Shown: piece by piece, positions 45,333 to 55,795 of the stretch
Layout: each line of letters opens with the position of its first letter
Numbering within the stretch: the stretch's first letter is position 1
Assembly: GCA_024449915.1 (NCBI GenBank)
Contig: JAMZAV010001295.1
Location: 117,616-181,615, forward strand
Length of the DNA: 64,000 nucleotides
DNA from: Sweltsa coloradensis
Taxonomy: Eukaryota; Arthropoda; Insecta; Plecoptera; Chloroperlidae
Direction of reading: 5' to 3'
Position numbers and translations under genes: made by a program
The notes under the pieces: model-generated
Database searches by the model: none
Seen by the model: only the letters and a program-made list of their open reading frames with translations
What the model was told of the DNA's origin: nothing

Positions 45333-45927
45333 TAGGGTGGGCCGAAAAACAACATTTTTTTATTTTTAAGTCGTAATACCGCGGAAAAGTTGCGAATTGT
45401 GGAGACTTAATTTTTTTTTTTTTTTTTTTTTTGAAAATCGGTTCATATCTTCCGGTCGCGCATGTGCTCTAAAGTTTTCCAAAATTTGGAAAATTTTGAT
45501 TTTTTTTTTTTTTTTTTTTTAGTTCTAATACCCCGGAAAAGTTGCAAATTGGGAAGACTAAAAAGGGTAAAAATAAAAAATATATATAGTTTTATATCTT
45601 CCGGTCGCGCATGTGCTCTAAAGTTTTCCAAAATTTTGAAAAATTCACATTTTTACGATAATTTTTAATATTTTTAACATAGAATAAAATTTAAAATATG
45701 AAGAATTCGATCTTTTACATTCGGGAAGAGGTTAATTTAAAAATGTTAAAAATTATCGTAAAAATGTGAAATTTTCTAAATTTTGGAAAACTTTAGAGCA
45801 CATGCGCGACCGGAAGATATGAACCAATTTTTTTAATTTTTTTTTTTTTTTTAGTCTCCACAATTTGCAACTTTTCCGCGGTATTACGACTTAAAAAAAA
45901 AAAAATGTTGTTTTTCGGCCCACCCTA
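45333..45927. mobile_element. Fold-back MITE, ~170-bp inverted arms
   Basis: TTAGGGTGGGCCGAAAAACA at 45334 is the inverse of the sequence ending at 45927. The arms continue through GTCGTAATACCGCGGAAAAGTTGC and CGGTCGCGCATGTGCTC (each given in part). A second internal copy of the CGGTCGCGCATGTGCTCTAA segment at about 45601 extends the hairpin through an AT-rich centre. No clear target duplication. Confidence 0.8.
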
Positions 45928-46033
45928 AGGTAGTACATGGCACACTGTATGGGCATTGTAAATAAATAATAGGCCTATAGCCTATGTAGTATGTAGTAAC
46001 AATATTTCACATTAAAGCAAAATTACACAACAA

Positions 46034-46444
46034 TTACATAAGCAATGTAGGCCTATACAAAACTAAATATTTAAAATAATAAAACACTTCTAAAACCAGG
46101 TGTAAGGCTAGGTTCAACTTTTCTATTCTACACGTGTTGAGTATTACTGCCTTTTGAGTCGCGATGTATACATTGGGTTGAAGATCTAGTTTTTTAATGC
46201 TTTCATGTAGCTTCTTCGGTATGATGCCTTTGGCCGATATTACGAATGGGATTGTATTTACCTTTTTCTGTTTCCACATCTTCTTGATCTCAATTGCAAG
46301 TTCACTATACTTGTCAATTTTTTCCTTCCATGTAGTCTCGACGTTATGGCACATTGCCATTGGTAAAGCAACGTCAATAAGGGTAGTTTCTTGTTTCTTC
46401 TTATCAATTATTATTATGTCCGGTCTGTTGTGATGTATAGTTTG
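46034..46444 (-). pseudogene. Restriction-like endonuclease domain of a LINE (fragment)
   Basis: From 46444 down, the minus-strand frame reads HHNRPDIIIIDKKK, LIDVALP, EKIDKYSELAIEIKKMW, NTIPFVISAKGIIPK and ATQKAVILNTCRI. The RPDI..ID and LIDVALP..EKI.KY pattern is the PD-(D/E)xK-like nuclease at the C-terminus of R2/R4/NeSL-type LINEs, which nicks the target for primed reverse transcription. The frame is open to its stop, but the reverse transcriptase is missing. The methionine at 46360 is not the true start. Confidence 0.75.
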
Positions 46445-48152
46445 TAGGGCTGTGGGAGTACTCGATTTCTCGAGCTTTTTCGAGCTTCAGTTTTGAGGTC
46501 GCACCGAGCCGAGCTTGGTTTTAGACTCGATTTATTCAAGCCGAGCCGAGCTTGGCTTTATGCTCAATTTATTCGAGCCGAGCCTACAAAAACAGGCAGT
46601 ACGCGCGCTCATTTTCAACAACATTCAACAGACATTCTTGTCAACAAAGACTTTCGCGGAAGAATGCGGCAGCCTGAGCCAGCGATCAACAGTCGACTCG
46701 ACGCAGTAGAATGCGATAGGCCTAGAATGCAAACGTCTCTCTCTCTCTCTCTCATGTGGGAAAGCCTTATCACACTATCGCCCGCGCTGAAGCTTTCGTC
46801 GCAAAATAAGCCTAGGAAAGAAAGGAGATAAGCCAAGGAATAACAATCCAATGCGTCGTGATCGTAGAAACATGATCACATCGCAATAATTCTTCTTCCA
46901 CTAGTTCCACACCGACCATCTTTGTTCTTCGTCAGCTGTGAGTTGAGTTGGTTGGATCGACCGAACGCGCACGTAGTTCGGGCAGGTGTCACGTGTTGGC
47001 TTACAACGCGCTCTGTTGTCAACTGGAGTTACTCTTTAGCAGAGTCGACAAAGAAGTTTCCCCGAGTCTTCTTTATCGACTCTGCAGGCAGCGGGCAGGA
47101 TCCGCGGAAAAGATCGCATCGACGTAGCGCGTAAAATAACTAGGAAAACGCTTTAAGTCCCGCCGCGTTGTTGGATGAGCGTATATGGTGCATTGAGCTG
47201 CAATGTGTTACGCGGATTTTCTGTGAAGATTTATTTTGATTAAATTAAATTTTAAAAAAATAACTTAATTTTTTTAATTAAATTAAATTTTATAAAAAAT
47301 TAACTTAATTTTTTAATTAATCGTAATTTTTAAAAAAGAAAAAACTCGTAAAATTGCAATTTTTATAAGAAATAATTATTTGATTGCGCTCAAATTTAAT
47401 TCGTATATATTAGTTCGTGAAATTAAGGTTCTGTAAAAAAATCATTACAATCGTATAAAGCATGTATAGGTGTTATAAGTCAAAGAATTGTTTTAAAAAA
47501 GAAAAAACCCGTAAAATTAGATTTTCATGAGAAATAATTTTTCTATTCCGCTCAAATTTCACACGAATATCTTAATTCATAAAATTAAGGTTCTGTGAAA
47601 AAATCATTACAATCGGATAAAGCATGTAGGTGTTATAAGTCGAAGAATTTTTTTAAAAATCGAAAAAAATCGTTAAATTGCGTTTTTTATGAGAAAAAAT
47701 TTCCCGATTGCGCTCAAAAACGTGGCAGTTCTAAGTTCAGAGATTTCGAAGGCCTCCATAAAATTTCATCGCAATCGGAGTATCGGTTTAGCCGGAATCG
47801 TGTGGACAAACACACAAAAAAAAAAAAAAAAACATTCCGGATTTTTTTCTCCAGTGTAGTGAAATGGAATCTTCGCTTCGCTCGCTACGCTCATCCAATA
47901 AACCCGTGAATTAGCCTAAAAACGGTCGCGAAAAATACCCTGATCTTATAATCGGCTCCGGGTAATTTCTAGAACCGGGTACCCGATGACATCCCTAGAA
48001 AATTTGTAGCCTAACCATTTTTAATTTAATTTTATTTATTTATTTTTTAAAATATTTTTTTGAAAAAGCTTGGCTTGGCTTGGCTCGAAAATCAAGCTTT
48101 TTTTTATACTTGGCTCGGCTCGACTTAAAAATTCTAGGCTCGCACAGCCCTA
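46445..48152. mobile_element. hAT-type non-autonomous element D, copy 2, with HINE inside
   Basis: The ends TAGGGCTGTGGGAG (46445) and CTCGCACAGCCCTA inverse (48152) match copy 1 at 29819-30776 in reverse orientation. Shared landmarks: the CT-repeat and CCCACATGAGAG region, the 15-bp palindrome at 47041-47081, and the GGTACCCGATGACATCCCTAG boundary at about 47978. A complete HINE (47140-47898) is inserted. No matching target duplication is seen (ATAGTTTG left, CTTAGAAG right), so one flank may be rearranged. Confidence 0.8.
47140..47898 (-). mobile_element. HINE-A copy 3, complete, with a paralogous empty site
   Basis: 5' end TTGGATGAGCG at 47898 and 3' end CTAG at 47140 (minus strand), 759 bp. 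The same host sequence without the insert exists in element D copy 1 at about 30078-30100. The flanks TAGCGCGTAAAATAA and TAAACCCGTG join exactly as in that empty copy, so there was no duplication or loss of host bases. The hairpin here is AACGC..AGCGTT with one extra T in the loop. Confidence 0.9.
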
Positions 48153-48419
48153 CTTAGAAGTAGTAATCAAAATACTATCGAGGAAGCAGTGTAGTATTTG
48201 TTACCAAAGAATTCAAATAGTTTTCCCAAGGAAATGATGTCAAGGTCCTTTAGATGGCGGTGGATTTCATCCACAAAGTAAAGGTTTACCCACGGGCTTA
48301 CCCAAATACCTTGGCAATAATTATTAATATTGGAAACATGGCCCCGTGGACAGCGAACGTCGCAAATTTTAAATTTAAAAAAAATGTGCAATGTGGCAGC
48401 TATAGCACGTGCTCGCTTA
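48153..48419. other. Body of an unidentified element ending in a HINE-like 3' terminus
   Basis: No known match within the window. The 3' terminus at 48422-48447 suggests that at least part belongs to another rolling-circle family. Confidence 0.35.
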
Positions 48420-48447
48420 TCAACGCGTCCAACTGAGCGTTTCCTAG
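48420..48447 (+). mobile_element. 3' terminus of a third HINE-like family
   Basis: AACGC (48422-48426) and GCGTT (48437-48441) form the same 5-bp stem as in HINE-A with a different loop, followed by TCCTAG and then T. Conservation of stem and end but not loop supports a structural terminus. Confidence 0.6.
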
Positions 48448-48474
48448 TTATTATTATTGGGGTAAACTTTTACG

Positions 48475-48575
48475 ACAACAATGGTGGAAAACCACTACTC
48501 AACCCGACATAGTTAGAACTGAGTTATGATTATTATTATATTATTATTGTTATTATTATTATTATTATTATTATA

Positions 48576-48604
<29 letters not shown>
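48475..48604 (+). repeat. RTE-like LINE 3' UTR remnant with (ATT)n tail
   Basis: GGTGGAAAACCAC followed by CTCAACCCGACATAGTT.GAACTGAGTTATGAT (in parts) matches the 3' UTR of the RTE-like copy at 51670-51720, and is followed by ATT repeats to 48604. Only the last ~50 bp of the element and its tail are present. Confidence 0.7.
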
Positions 48605-48606
<2 letters not shown>

Positions 48607-48988
48607 TGGATGTATTTCATACAAACTTGTTAAAACCGGAGCTAACATGTTGTACGGACTTACGTCAAGTACTTCCATGTGTACCTACATTACATACATA
48701 ATTACTTTGTCTTAACTCTAACTAAAATAATTAGGCTAAATTATAATATCATTTGTATAGTGTGATGTTTACGACCGTGTATGGCCGATTTCTCGTCGCC
48801 ATCCTAGTATTTGCTCTTCGGACTATGGAAACCACGAAAACCAAGTCAGGATGGAAGCTGTCTCGGAATCTCGAAGTATCATTCTTAGTTTATGAATTTA
48901 CGAACTATTCTACACGTGTTGAGTATTCCTGCCTTTTGAGTCTCGCTGTATACATAAGTTGAAGATCTAGTTGTTTAATGCTGTTTGT
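48605..48988. repeat. Dispersed repeat C, copy 3, fused to a LINE nuclease piece
   Basis: 48606-48912 matches repeat C copy 2. The following CTACACGTGTTGAGTATT..CTGCCTTTTGAGTC (48912-48985) matches 46118-46195 of the restriction-like-endonuclease LINE. Copy 2 has over 800 bp more between the same two parts. No gene function is inferred. Confidence 0.65.
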
Positions 48989-49016
48989 TAAAGATGTGTT
49001 TTTGTTTTCATACAAG

Positions 49017-49181
49017 GGGCCGGTTGTACCTGATCTCTACAAAAGCCGGAGGACTTGGAATCAACTTGTTTGCAGCCAACCGAGTTATCATCTTTGATGC
49101 GTCGTGGAATCCATCGCACGACGTGCAGAGTATCTTCAGAGTTTACCGTTTTGGACAGAAGAAACCGTGTTATATTTACAG
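49017..49181 (+). CDS. atrx: ATRX-type chromatin remodeler, exon C (helicase motifs V and VI)
   Basis: The acceptor is CATACAAG at 49016 and the donor is ACAG followed by GTATGG at 49182. The 165-bp exon is open and in phase 2 at both ends. It encodes [17 protein letters not shown] (motif V), [28 protein letters not shown] (motif VI, arginine fingers) and KKPCYIYR. This is very close to the same stretch of vertebrate ATRX and distinguishes it from other SNF2 proteins (RVYRFGQ rather than RAYRIGQ). In ATRX this lobe couples ATP hydrolysis to movement on DNA. The exon follows exon B directly in protein order. Its downstream exons are not recognised before 64000. Confidence 0.92.
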
Positions 49182-49447
49182 GTATGGACGAGTTCGTAAT
49201 ACACAACAGATAAATACAGGTCCCATTGCCTACTTGCAAATCAGTGATGGTACTCCCAGCTAAATAGTGGCCTACTTTTACGTTTTTTTTGCCATTGATT
49301 TTGTTGGTTTTCAACTTTAATGTCTGGGACTCTAAAATAATCGTAGGTCCACTTGAAATTGTAACGGTTTAAGCATGTATGCTGTATCTGGTTAGTGTAA
49401 GTGTTGTTCGAACCTGGATTTTATCATTTGAACCGAACTTAATGTGT
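49182..49447. other. Intron sequence after exon C
   Basis: Begins with the GTATGG donor. No features. Confidence 0.5.
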
Positions 49448-49455
49448 ATTATGGG

Positions 49456-50089
49456 TAGAGTAATGAAAAATGGAATTAAAACGCAAATTTGTTTTAAAAG
49501 CCCGATTTCGCGTTTTCGCGATTTCGAAAAATTGTTAAACGTTTTAAAAAAATCCAAATCCAAAAGAAAAAAAAAATAACGGATGCCCCTTAAGTTAGGA
49601 TGAGATCGGGTTACAAAAATTAGGACTCGTCATGTGGGCGTTAAAAATCGATTTTTCAGAGCTTCTCCCAAAAATAAATTATTTGTATGCATGGGTATTG
49701 ATTTGGTACTATTTCGCAGATTACATACTGTCGCTTTATTTCACGCGGTCATTTCGTGAAGCCTGAAGGCGGTTGGTTTGGATGTTTGATGAACTGTACC
49801 GCCTCACCGCACGCGAATATCAGTCTCGACCTCAACCATAAACTGAAACAGGCACCTCACCATCCCTTACATTTGCACTCTAACGGTTCATTCGCGAGTA
49901 ATTCGCGTTTTGCCAGTTATACATTGTTCTTATTGCGCCTATACACGAGATTTCGCGAATTTCGCGATTTCAAAATGTGTTTTTTCCATCTCTAAATGAT
50001 GTAATTCGTCGACATATTACATTTTAGGCACTAAAAAGGACATTTAAAAAATTTGCGAATTTCGTTATCACCATTTTTCACTACCTCTA
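49456..50089. mobile_element. hAT-type MITE G, 634 bp
   Basis: The termini TAGAGTAATGAAAAATGG and (inverted) TAGAGGTAGTGAAAAATGG are flanked by a perfect 8-bp duplication ATTATGGG (49448-49455, 50090-50097). The interior has many TTTCGCG motifs. Another partial copy is at 41703. No transposase is identified. Confidence 0.88.
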
Positions 50090-50097
50090 ATTATGGG

Positions 50098-51026
50098 TAA
50101 CAAAGTTACAGTAGGCCAAATCTTTACAACCCATACATTTATAATGGTCTATATTGGCATTCGGGCATTATCATTTGTTCTATTTTTCAGAAAGACAATA
50201 ATTTAGCTCAGGGCTGCCGTTTTAACGGATTTTACCCGTTTTTATTAAGGCTGGATGTCCCCATAGCGCTCTGTATGTGCAGAGGTCTACTAAATATTTT
50301 TTTAAAGCACTTTCCTGCTGTCTAAAATCTTTCAAATTACTTTGTGAAACACATGAAGGATTGAATTTTGTCATACTATTTTTACAATTAGCATACATTG
50401 ATTCGATTTTAAATGGGACAGACCTATATGCTAATTTCTCATAAGAAATGGACCGGATCATGAGATAAATGTGTGGTTTCTCACACAATATTTTAAATAC
50501 TATCACCAGTTTCAAGAGTAAGTATCAATATTCTCATTAATATGGAAGACTATTAAATCAATATAAACAGCTTTCGCGCGTTTTACTAATGTATGTCTGT
50601 GAGCTCGCGCTCTGGGTTTTGTGGCAATATTAGGAACTCGTTGGAACGTTCCTTCCAGACAGACAAAAGAGCAGCCGAAGAAAGGCGAGCCAAGCGGAGC
50701 TATCTTGACCCTTTCACGGGTTGCAGTTCCAGGTAAAAGCAAAGTCTCTCGTCGTGTTATGAATGGCATGGGACTACAATGACCAAATAAATTAGTTTTC
50801 AACTACCATGTCCAAACAGATTTTTCTAGTCGGAACAAATTGAGAAGAGTTCTGGATTTAGAATCCGTCAACTCAAATGTCCGATTTGAACGTCCTCTTT
50901 GGACTGCAGAACTATTACTTATTTGTAGCACGTACATAGCCTACATACTTATAATCAAATATATCAATCTATTGGATCAAACGTTATTAATATTAACATT
51001 TAATGCAATCCAGAAATTAAAAAATC
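50098..51026. other. Intron sequence with a CAGGGCTGCC-type transposon end
   Basis: CAGGGCTGCCGTTTTAACGG at 50213 matches the end at 38734. A minus-strand frame at 50515-50222 (97 codons) reads FRQQESALKKYLVDLCTYR and resembles no family I can name. 50580-50720 is locally GC-richer. No gene is supported. Confidence 0.4.
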
Positions 51027-51102
51027 CATCCCGATCGGGGTTCGAACCCGAGTCTCCCACTTTCCGGGTGGACGCCTTAGCCAACTAGACCACTGAGACG
51101 GT
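51027..51102 (-). tRNA. tRNA-like sequence, probably tRNA pseudogene or SINE head
   Basis: The minus strand has a D-arm GTCTAGTTGGCTAAGGC, anticodon stem TCCAC/GTGGG around loop CCGGAAA, variable AGAC, a perfect T-arm TCGGG TTCGAAC CCCGA, and an acceptor-like 3' strand. The acceptor stem pairs only with wobbles and one mismatch, and position 33 is C instead of T, so a functional tRNA is unlikely though the cloverleaf is nearly complete. By position the anticodon would be GGA, but there is no long variable arm as serine tRNAs require. Confidence 0.5.
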
Positions 51103-51163
51103 AACTATTTAACTTCTGTATTGTCGTTTCACGTTATTATTACGTTATTATTAATATAATAAC

Positions 51164-51222
<59 letters not shown>
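51164..51222. repeat. (AAT)n microsatellite
   Basis: About 20 uninterrupted AAT triplets. Confidence 0.95.
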
Positions 51223-51224
<2 letters not shown>

Positions 51225-51270
51225 TTTATGTTCTGAAAATGTATATTGCAAGGTATGTACAATAAAAATT

Positions 51271-51760
51271 GTTTTTATAAGAAGTATAAAGGGAGTTACA
51301 AAGATGGACAAGATAAGAAGTAATGAAATAAGGAAAGAACTGGGATTGGAGAGATTGAATTTTAAGCTAGGAAGAGAACGTCTAAGATGGTTTGGACATA
51401 TGAAAAGGATGGGCAGGGAGAGGATTCCAAGACGAGAATTTGAAGCGGCAGAGGAGGGGAAAAGAAGAGAAGGAAGGCCAAGAGAAAAATGGGAAAGATT
51501 AATTCAAGAAGACGTTGGAAAACGGAATGAAGTGTGGGAGCATGTGGCAAGAGTGAAGCTGTGGGAGGACAGAAGAGAGTGGAGTAAATTGGTGGAGAGG
51601 AAGGAGTTAGATGATGTGGAAGAAACACTGAGTCTGGCAAGCTTAGTATCTACAGTTTCATGCCCTTGATAATGGTGGAAAACCACCACTCAACCCGACA
51701 TAGTTGGAACTGAGTTATGATGATTATTATTATTATTAATATTATTATTATAATTATTAT
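51271..51760 (+). pseudogene. RTE-like LINE 3' fragment with open C-terminal frame
   Basis: The frame from about 51271 to 51669 encodes IRSIKGVTKMDKIRSNEIR, RERLRWFGHMKRM, ERIPRREFEAAEEG, REGRPREKWERL and LWEDRREWSKLV. A 3' UTR (GGTGGAAAACCACC palindrome) and ATT-type tail follow to about 51760. It has the same domain and layout as 35019-35714 but is truncated further downstream. The remaining frame is intact. Confidence 0.85.
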
Positions 51761-53220
51761 TATCGTAGCCAGGATTTTGATTCTGGGGGTGGGGGTCCTG
51801 GGTAGGATGTCTCCCCGCTATTGCAAATCTGGGGTGCAGTCACAGACAAATTTTGATTTTTAACACTGCAAATAGTGGCATTTTACTAGTTTTTCGAGCG
51901 TTTTTTCCTATAATTTATAAAATTGTGAAGATCCACAAACTGTCGGTTTACAAAATCTTGCCATATGTAGGACCTACATATTATTATGTATGCCATAGTG
52001 CTATTTAGTATTATTATAAACTCTCCTGATTTGGGGGGGGGGTGATAGGACACCCTGATTTCCCCCCCCCCCCCCGCTTGTACGTGTATTGTGACAACAT
52101 CAACAACAACAAAATACATATGAAAACTACTACTCCATGTGTACGGACTACACCTAAATGCAAACGTACGCGCTCGCACAGTGGCGCACACGCATACCAC
52201 ATTAGCAAGCGAACTTGCCGAACATGCTCATAAATATGCATAATTTTGGGTAAAAACTCATTAGCAATTTCTGATAATAGATCGTCTTCCATGAAAGTTT
52301 ACAATAATCGGTTACATAAATAATACGAAAAAAAATTAATAACTCTGGCCAGCATTAAACAATGGTTGTATTGTAAATGGATGAGTGATGACCAAAACAA
52401 ACTTTATTCATGTGGAAGTTTTTACAGTTTTCAGTCTCTTTTGATAAGTGAAACCTCGTGACCCAAATTATAATACATTTAGGGCCGGCTTTACGTAATA
52501 TCCAATACGTCCAACGGTCCGCGGTTACCGACGGCTGCATAATGCGATGGCGGCGCCAAGAAGCTATAAGGGAGGGAACAAAATTGGAAATGCACAAACA
52601 CACAACAAGTCAACAACCATTTTAAAATTATTTAGAAAAACTCATTACTTGATTAAATTACTTGCATTGGTTTATGGTCCGAGAAATACCGAAGATATCA
52701 GTGAATCAAGTAAGACACTTTTCTAGTAGTGATCCCATCCATGATAAGTTGATAAGCATGGGAGGGGGAGGGGGGGGGGGGGGGGAGTATCGAACGAAAT
52801 GACAATTTCAATTTGACCAGCAATAAGATAAAAGTAAACTTCAATATCTCTAAACGTAAAACGGTCACGTTTTATAAAAGCAGTCAAATATAATATAATT
52901 GTCTTGATACATTCGCTTATGTAGGCCCACGCATTATTTGTTTTTGGGCAATCACATCAGGGCATCGAACCGAAACGCGCAAAAAATTGTTTCTTCTGTG
53001 TAAAGTGTGTGCGTAAAATGGAAATTATATAATGTAACAGGCAGCATTTTCAGTTCCTTGTTATTTCAGACTGAGTATAATCTGTGTAAGCCTAATCCAT
53101 TTGTTTCATCAATGTCAATGGCCGTGCATACCTTCATCTCAAAACAAAAATAAGTACTTGAAACTTGTAAGCAATAATCTTATTTTCGATTTTTTACGCG
53201 GTTTGTACTTTAGTTTGTAC
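51761..53220. other. Intron sequence with G/C runs and one transposon end
   Basis: G- or C-runs at 52034-52043, 52063-52075 and 52765-52785. CAGGGCATCGAACCGAAA at 52957 matches the terminus of the MITE that ends at 53663, but no partner end is seen. No gene is supported. Confidence 0.45.
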
Positions 53221-53663
53221 CAGGACATCGAGCCAAAATTATTGTTATTTTGTTTGGTAATACCCCGTTAAAAATAACGGTGTAAAAACCGTTCGACACC
53301 GTTATTGTTATGCATTTTATGACAAAATATAACAATAATGCGTACATTTTACAATATTTTTAAAATTTTGACATTGATGATTTAAAATATTTTTCCTAAT
53401 AAGAAGCCCAAATTGGTAAAAAAAAATCAAATTACACGCTACATGAGCTTTTATAGGTCACTTCGAAGGCGACGAAAGACTAAACACGAAGTATTACCGA
53501 AAGTGTCAAGAAGACGGTACGTGTTGAACTTTCCTTTTGCAATTTTCACGATTTGACGATTTTGAGACTGCCCTGCCGAAATAAACCGAAAAACACCGAA
53601 ACATAAATTCTAGATTTCGCCGATTTCGGTTGACAGTTCGTCGGTTTTCGGTTCGATGCCCTG
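53221..53663. mobile_element. hAT-type MITE, 443 bp
   Basis: CAGGACATCGAGCCAAAA at the left and the inverse of CAGGGCATCGAACCGAAAA at the right, flanked by GTTTGTAC and GTATGTAC (7 of 8 identical). The interior has CACCGTTATTGTTAT-type sequence. No transposase. Confidence 0.75.
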
Positions 53664-53671
53664 GTATGTAC

Positions 53672-54658
53672 CCATGCTCTGCCCTATAAACCTATAATTT
53701 TACAGCCGACAATATTCGCACATAGTCAGCTCTGAAGAATCGTTTGTCCTTGGAAACACACCACCCCCGTTTCACGGCGGCACCAGTTACGAGTTCATAC
53801 TTCATAGACATCCTTAGCCTACTCGTCGTAAGTCAATGATTTCGTTGCGCACTTTGATAACAATCCTTACTGCTTGGGAATGTAGCACTCACGTGCCTCT
53901 GATTTGGTAGGATCAGAGCACAGTTGAATTATTATTATACTGTCGCGGTTTATTATCCTCATCACCCTTGCCGCCATGTAAGGAAGTAAAGAAATAATCT
54001 GATTACAGAGTAGATTCTGTTATAATTATTTAAATCTCTTAAATTAATAATTATTCTGTAAACAATACACAAACAAGAATTTTGTAATGTGATTTCAGTC
54101 GTCAGGTGACAAATTCCGTACCATTATTCCATGGATTAATTTATGTCATAGCAACCAAATGTGAATTAAAATTAAATTAGGCCTAAATAATAGTATATTG
54201 AAACGACATCAGAGAAAGGTAAAACAACTCTCATTGGCATTGGGCTACGTGACTTCTGGTAGTGAGTCGTACCTTGGCAAGCGGCTGTCAATCTTATGTC
54301 TTTCAAAAGTGAAGTTTTAATTAGGGTCGGAGGGATGGGGGACTAGCCTGCTTAACAAGGCCTACCTAAAATTACATTTCTCAAAAATTTTCTCATCTCA
54401 TAAATTAATTAGACTACGTAATGAGTCGATTGGGTACCGGATACTAGCATACCTTATAAAGATAAACTCAACTTTTTTCGCGATTCCAATGATCTTATGC
54501 AGGCATAGGAATAGTATATTCAGATTTACAAAAGGTTTTTCAGACAACAAAATATTTCAAATGTGACGAATTCTAAGGCGTGTCGTTCGTCATGAAATAA
54601 GAATAATAATATAGCGAGAAGAATTATATTTCTAGATTTTATACCGGGGTTAGCAACA

Positions 54659-54703
<45 letters not shown>

Positions 54704-55507
54704 AAGCTTAAAACATTAATTTTATAAATCGATTCTAATGTTTGGCAATATTTGTCATTCATTTCACGCGATGTTGTTCGCCCTCTCAAGAACAGACGGC
54801 ACGGCAGCATCCCTACTTAGAAACGAATACGGAGATAATGCACAGTAATTTTGACTGTAAGGCTAATTACTTCTGGTGAAAAGAGGCAATTATTAGGTTC
54901 TCGTTATTATCTTGTTGTTCATAATGAAATTGTATCACGCGCTCTGCAATCCGTTTTATTGATTGAATTATTAGGCTTATTATCAAGTTAATATTACCAT
55001 TTTTAAATTTATTACACATCGCTTACTGAGTACCAAGCTTAGAGGAAATACCAAGGATGCAACGTTGTTGTGGTTCTTTGTTTCTCTACTGCACATCAAG
55101 TATGTGTATTCAAAGGAAGATACACGATTGGTGTTTGTATAAGACAAATACGTAGTCTAATTTTGTCTGAAAATTTTAATTCAAAAGCCAATTTCAATCG
55201 TATTTACTATATTGTGTTCGATTACTTCGGAAAATGTAACAATTTCCCTCATTTTAATATGTTGTGTGCACAAGCAATAGTAAACAATGACAGGTGAATT
55301 ATGCAAAGCCACCTTTTCAAGTTCTATTCAACTGAATTGCTTGGTGGTAGGGGTACTCGCATACCTGGGTGCAGACCAAGTTGGATTTGTTTCTTCAAAA
55401 GCGTGCAGCGGCGTCAAAGAATAAGCCATTGAATGAGCTTTCAAGAACACGAACGTTTTGGGTAGATGATCTTCTATTCTACGCCGAAAGACGGCGCGGA
55501 GGACCCA
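53672..55507. other. Intron sequence with an (AC)n microsatellite
   Basis: (AC)n spans about 54661-54699. No gene or mobile element is recognised otherwise. Confidence 0.5.
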
Positions 55508-55795
55508 CAAGAAAATTCCTGTCTCAATCAACACATATTTTTTATAATTACTAATTAATGAAATTATATGTGAGATCAGCAACTCCTACATATTGCAAAA
55601 TGTTTTTGATTGAAGCTCTAGGACCAAAATTACCATTACAACTTCCGACATCTTATTTGATCTGAAATGCTAATTTTGGTCGTAGAGATTCGATTAAAAA
55701 CATTTTGCAATGTGTAGGAGTTTCTGATCTCATATATAATTTCATAAATTAGTAATTATAAAAAAATTGTGTTTGTTAAGACAGGAATTTTCTTG
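55508..55795. repeat. Inverted repeat with ~130-bp arms and ~25-bp spacer
   Basis: The left arm (55508-55636) and right arm (55663-55795) mirror AGAAAATTCCTGTCT / GACAGGAATTTTCTTG, GAAATTATATGTGAGATCAG and ATTGCAAAATGTTTTT. Identity is about 85% with small bulges. It would fold into a long hairpin as RNA. Confidence 0.85.

Larger units (their letters stand above)
45291..46444 (-). mobile_element. LINE 3' end of the restriction-like-endonuclease type (R2/R4/NeSL group)
   Basis: On the minus strand the coding end (46444-46034) is followed by a 3' UTR and a (TCTGAA)n tail at about 45293-45316. A fold-back MITE (45333-45927) is inserted in the UTR. The upstream side is cut by a hAT-type element at 46445. 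A 75-bp piece of the same coding region recurs at about 48912-48985, joined directly to repeat C. Confidence 0.7.

Noticed and set aside
45333..45345. TTAGGG as telomeric repeat
   Set aside because: A single TTAGGG at a MITE end, with no tandem (TTAGGG)n anywhere.
50222..50515. A 97-codon minus-strand frame as a gene
   Set aside because: Some LINE-like flavour, but no diagnostic motif, no splice context and no repeat partner in the window.
51027..51102. Functional tRNA gene
   Set aside because: Cloverleaf nearly complete, but C at position 33, weak acceptor pairing and an anticodon inconsistent with the arm structure make a working tRNA unlikely; kept only as tRNA-like.
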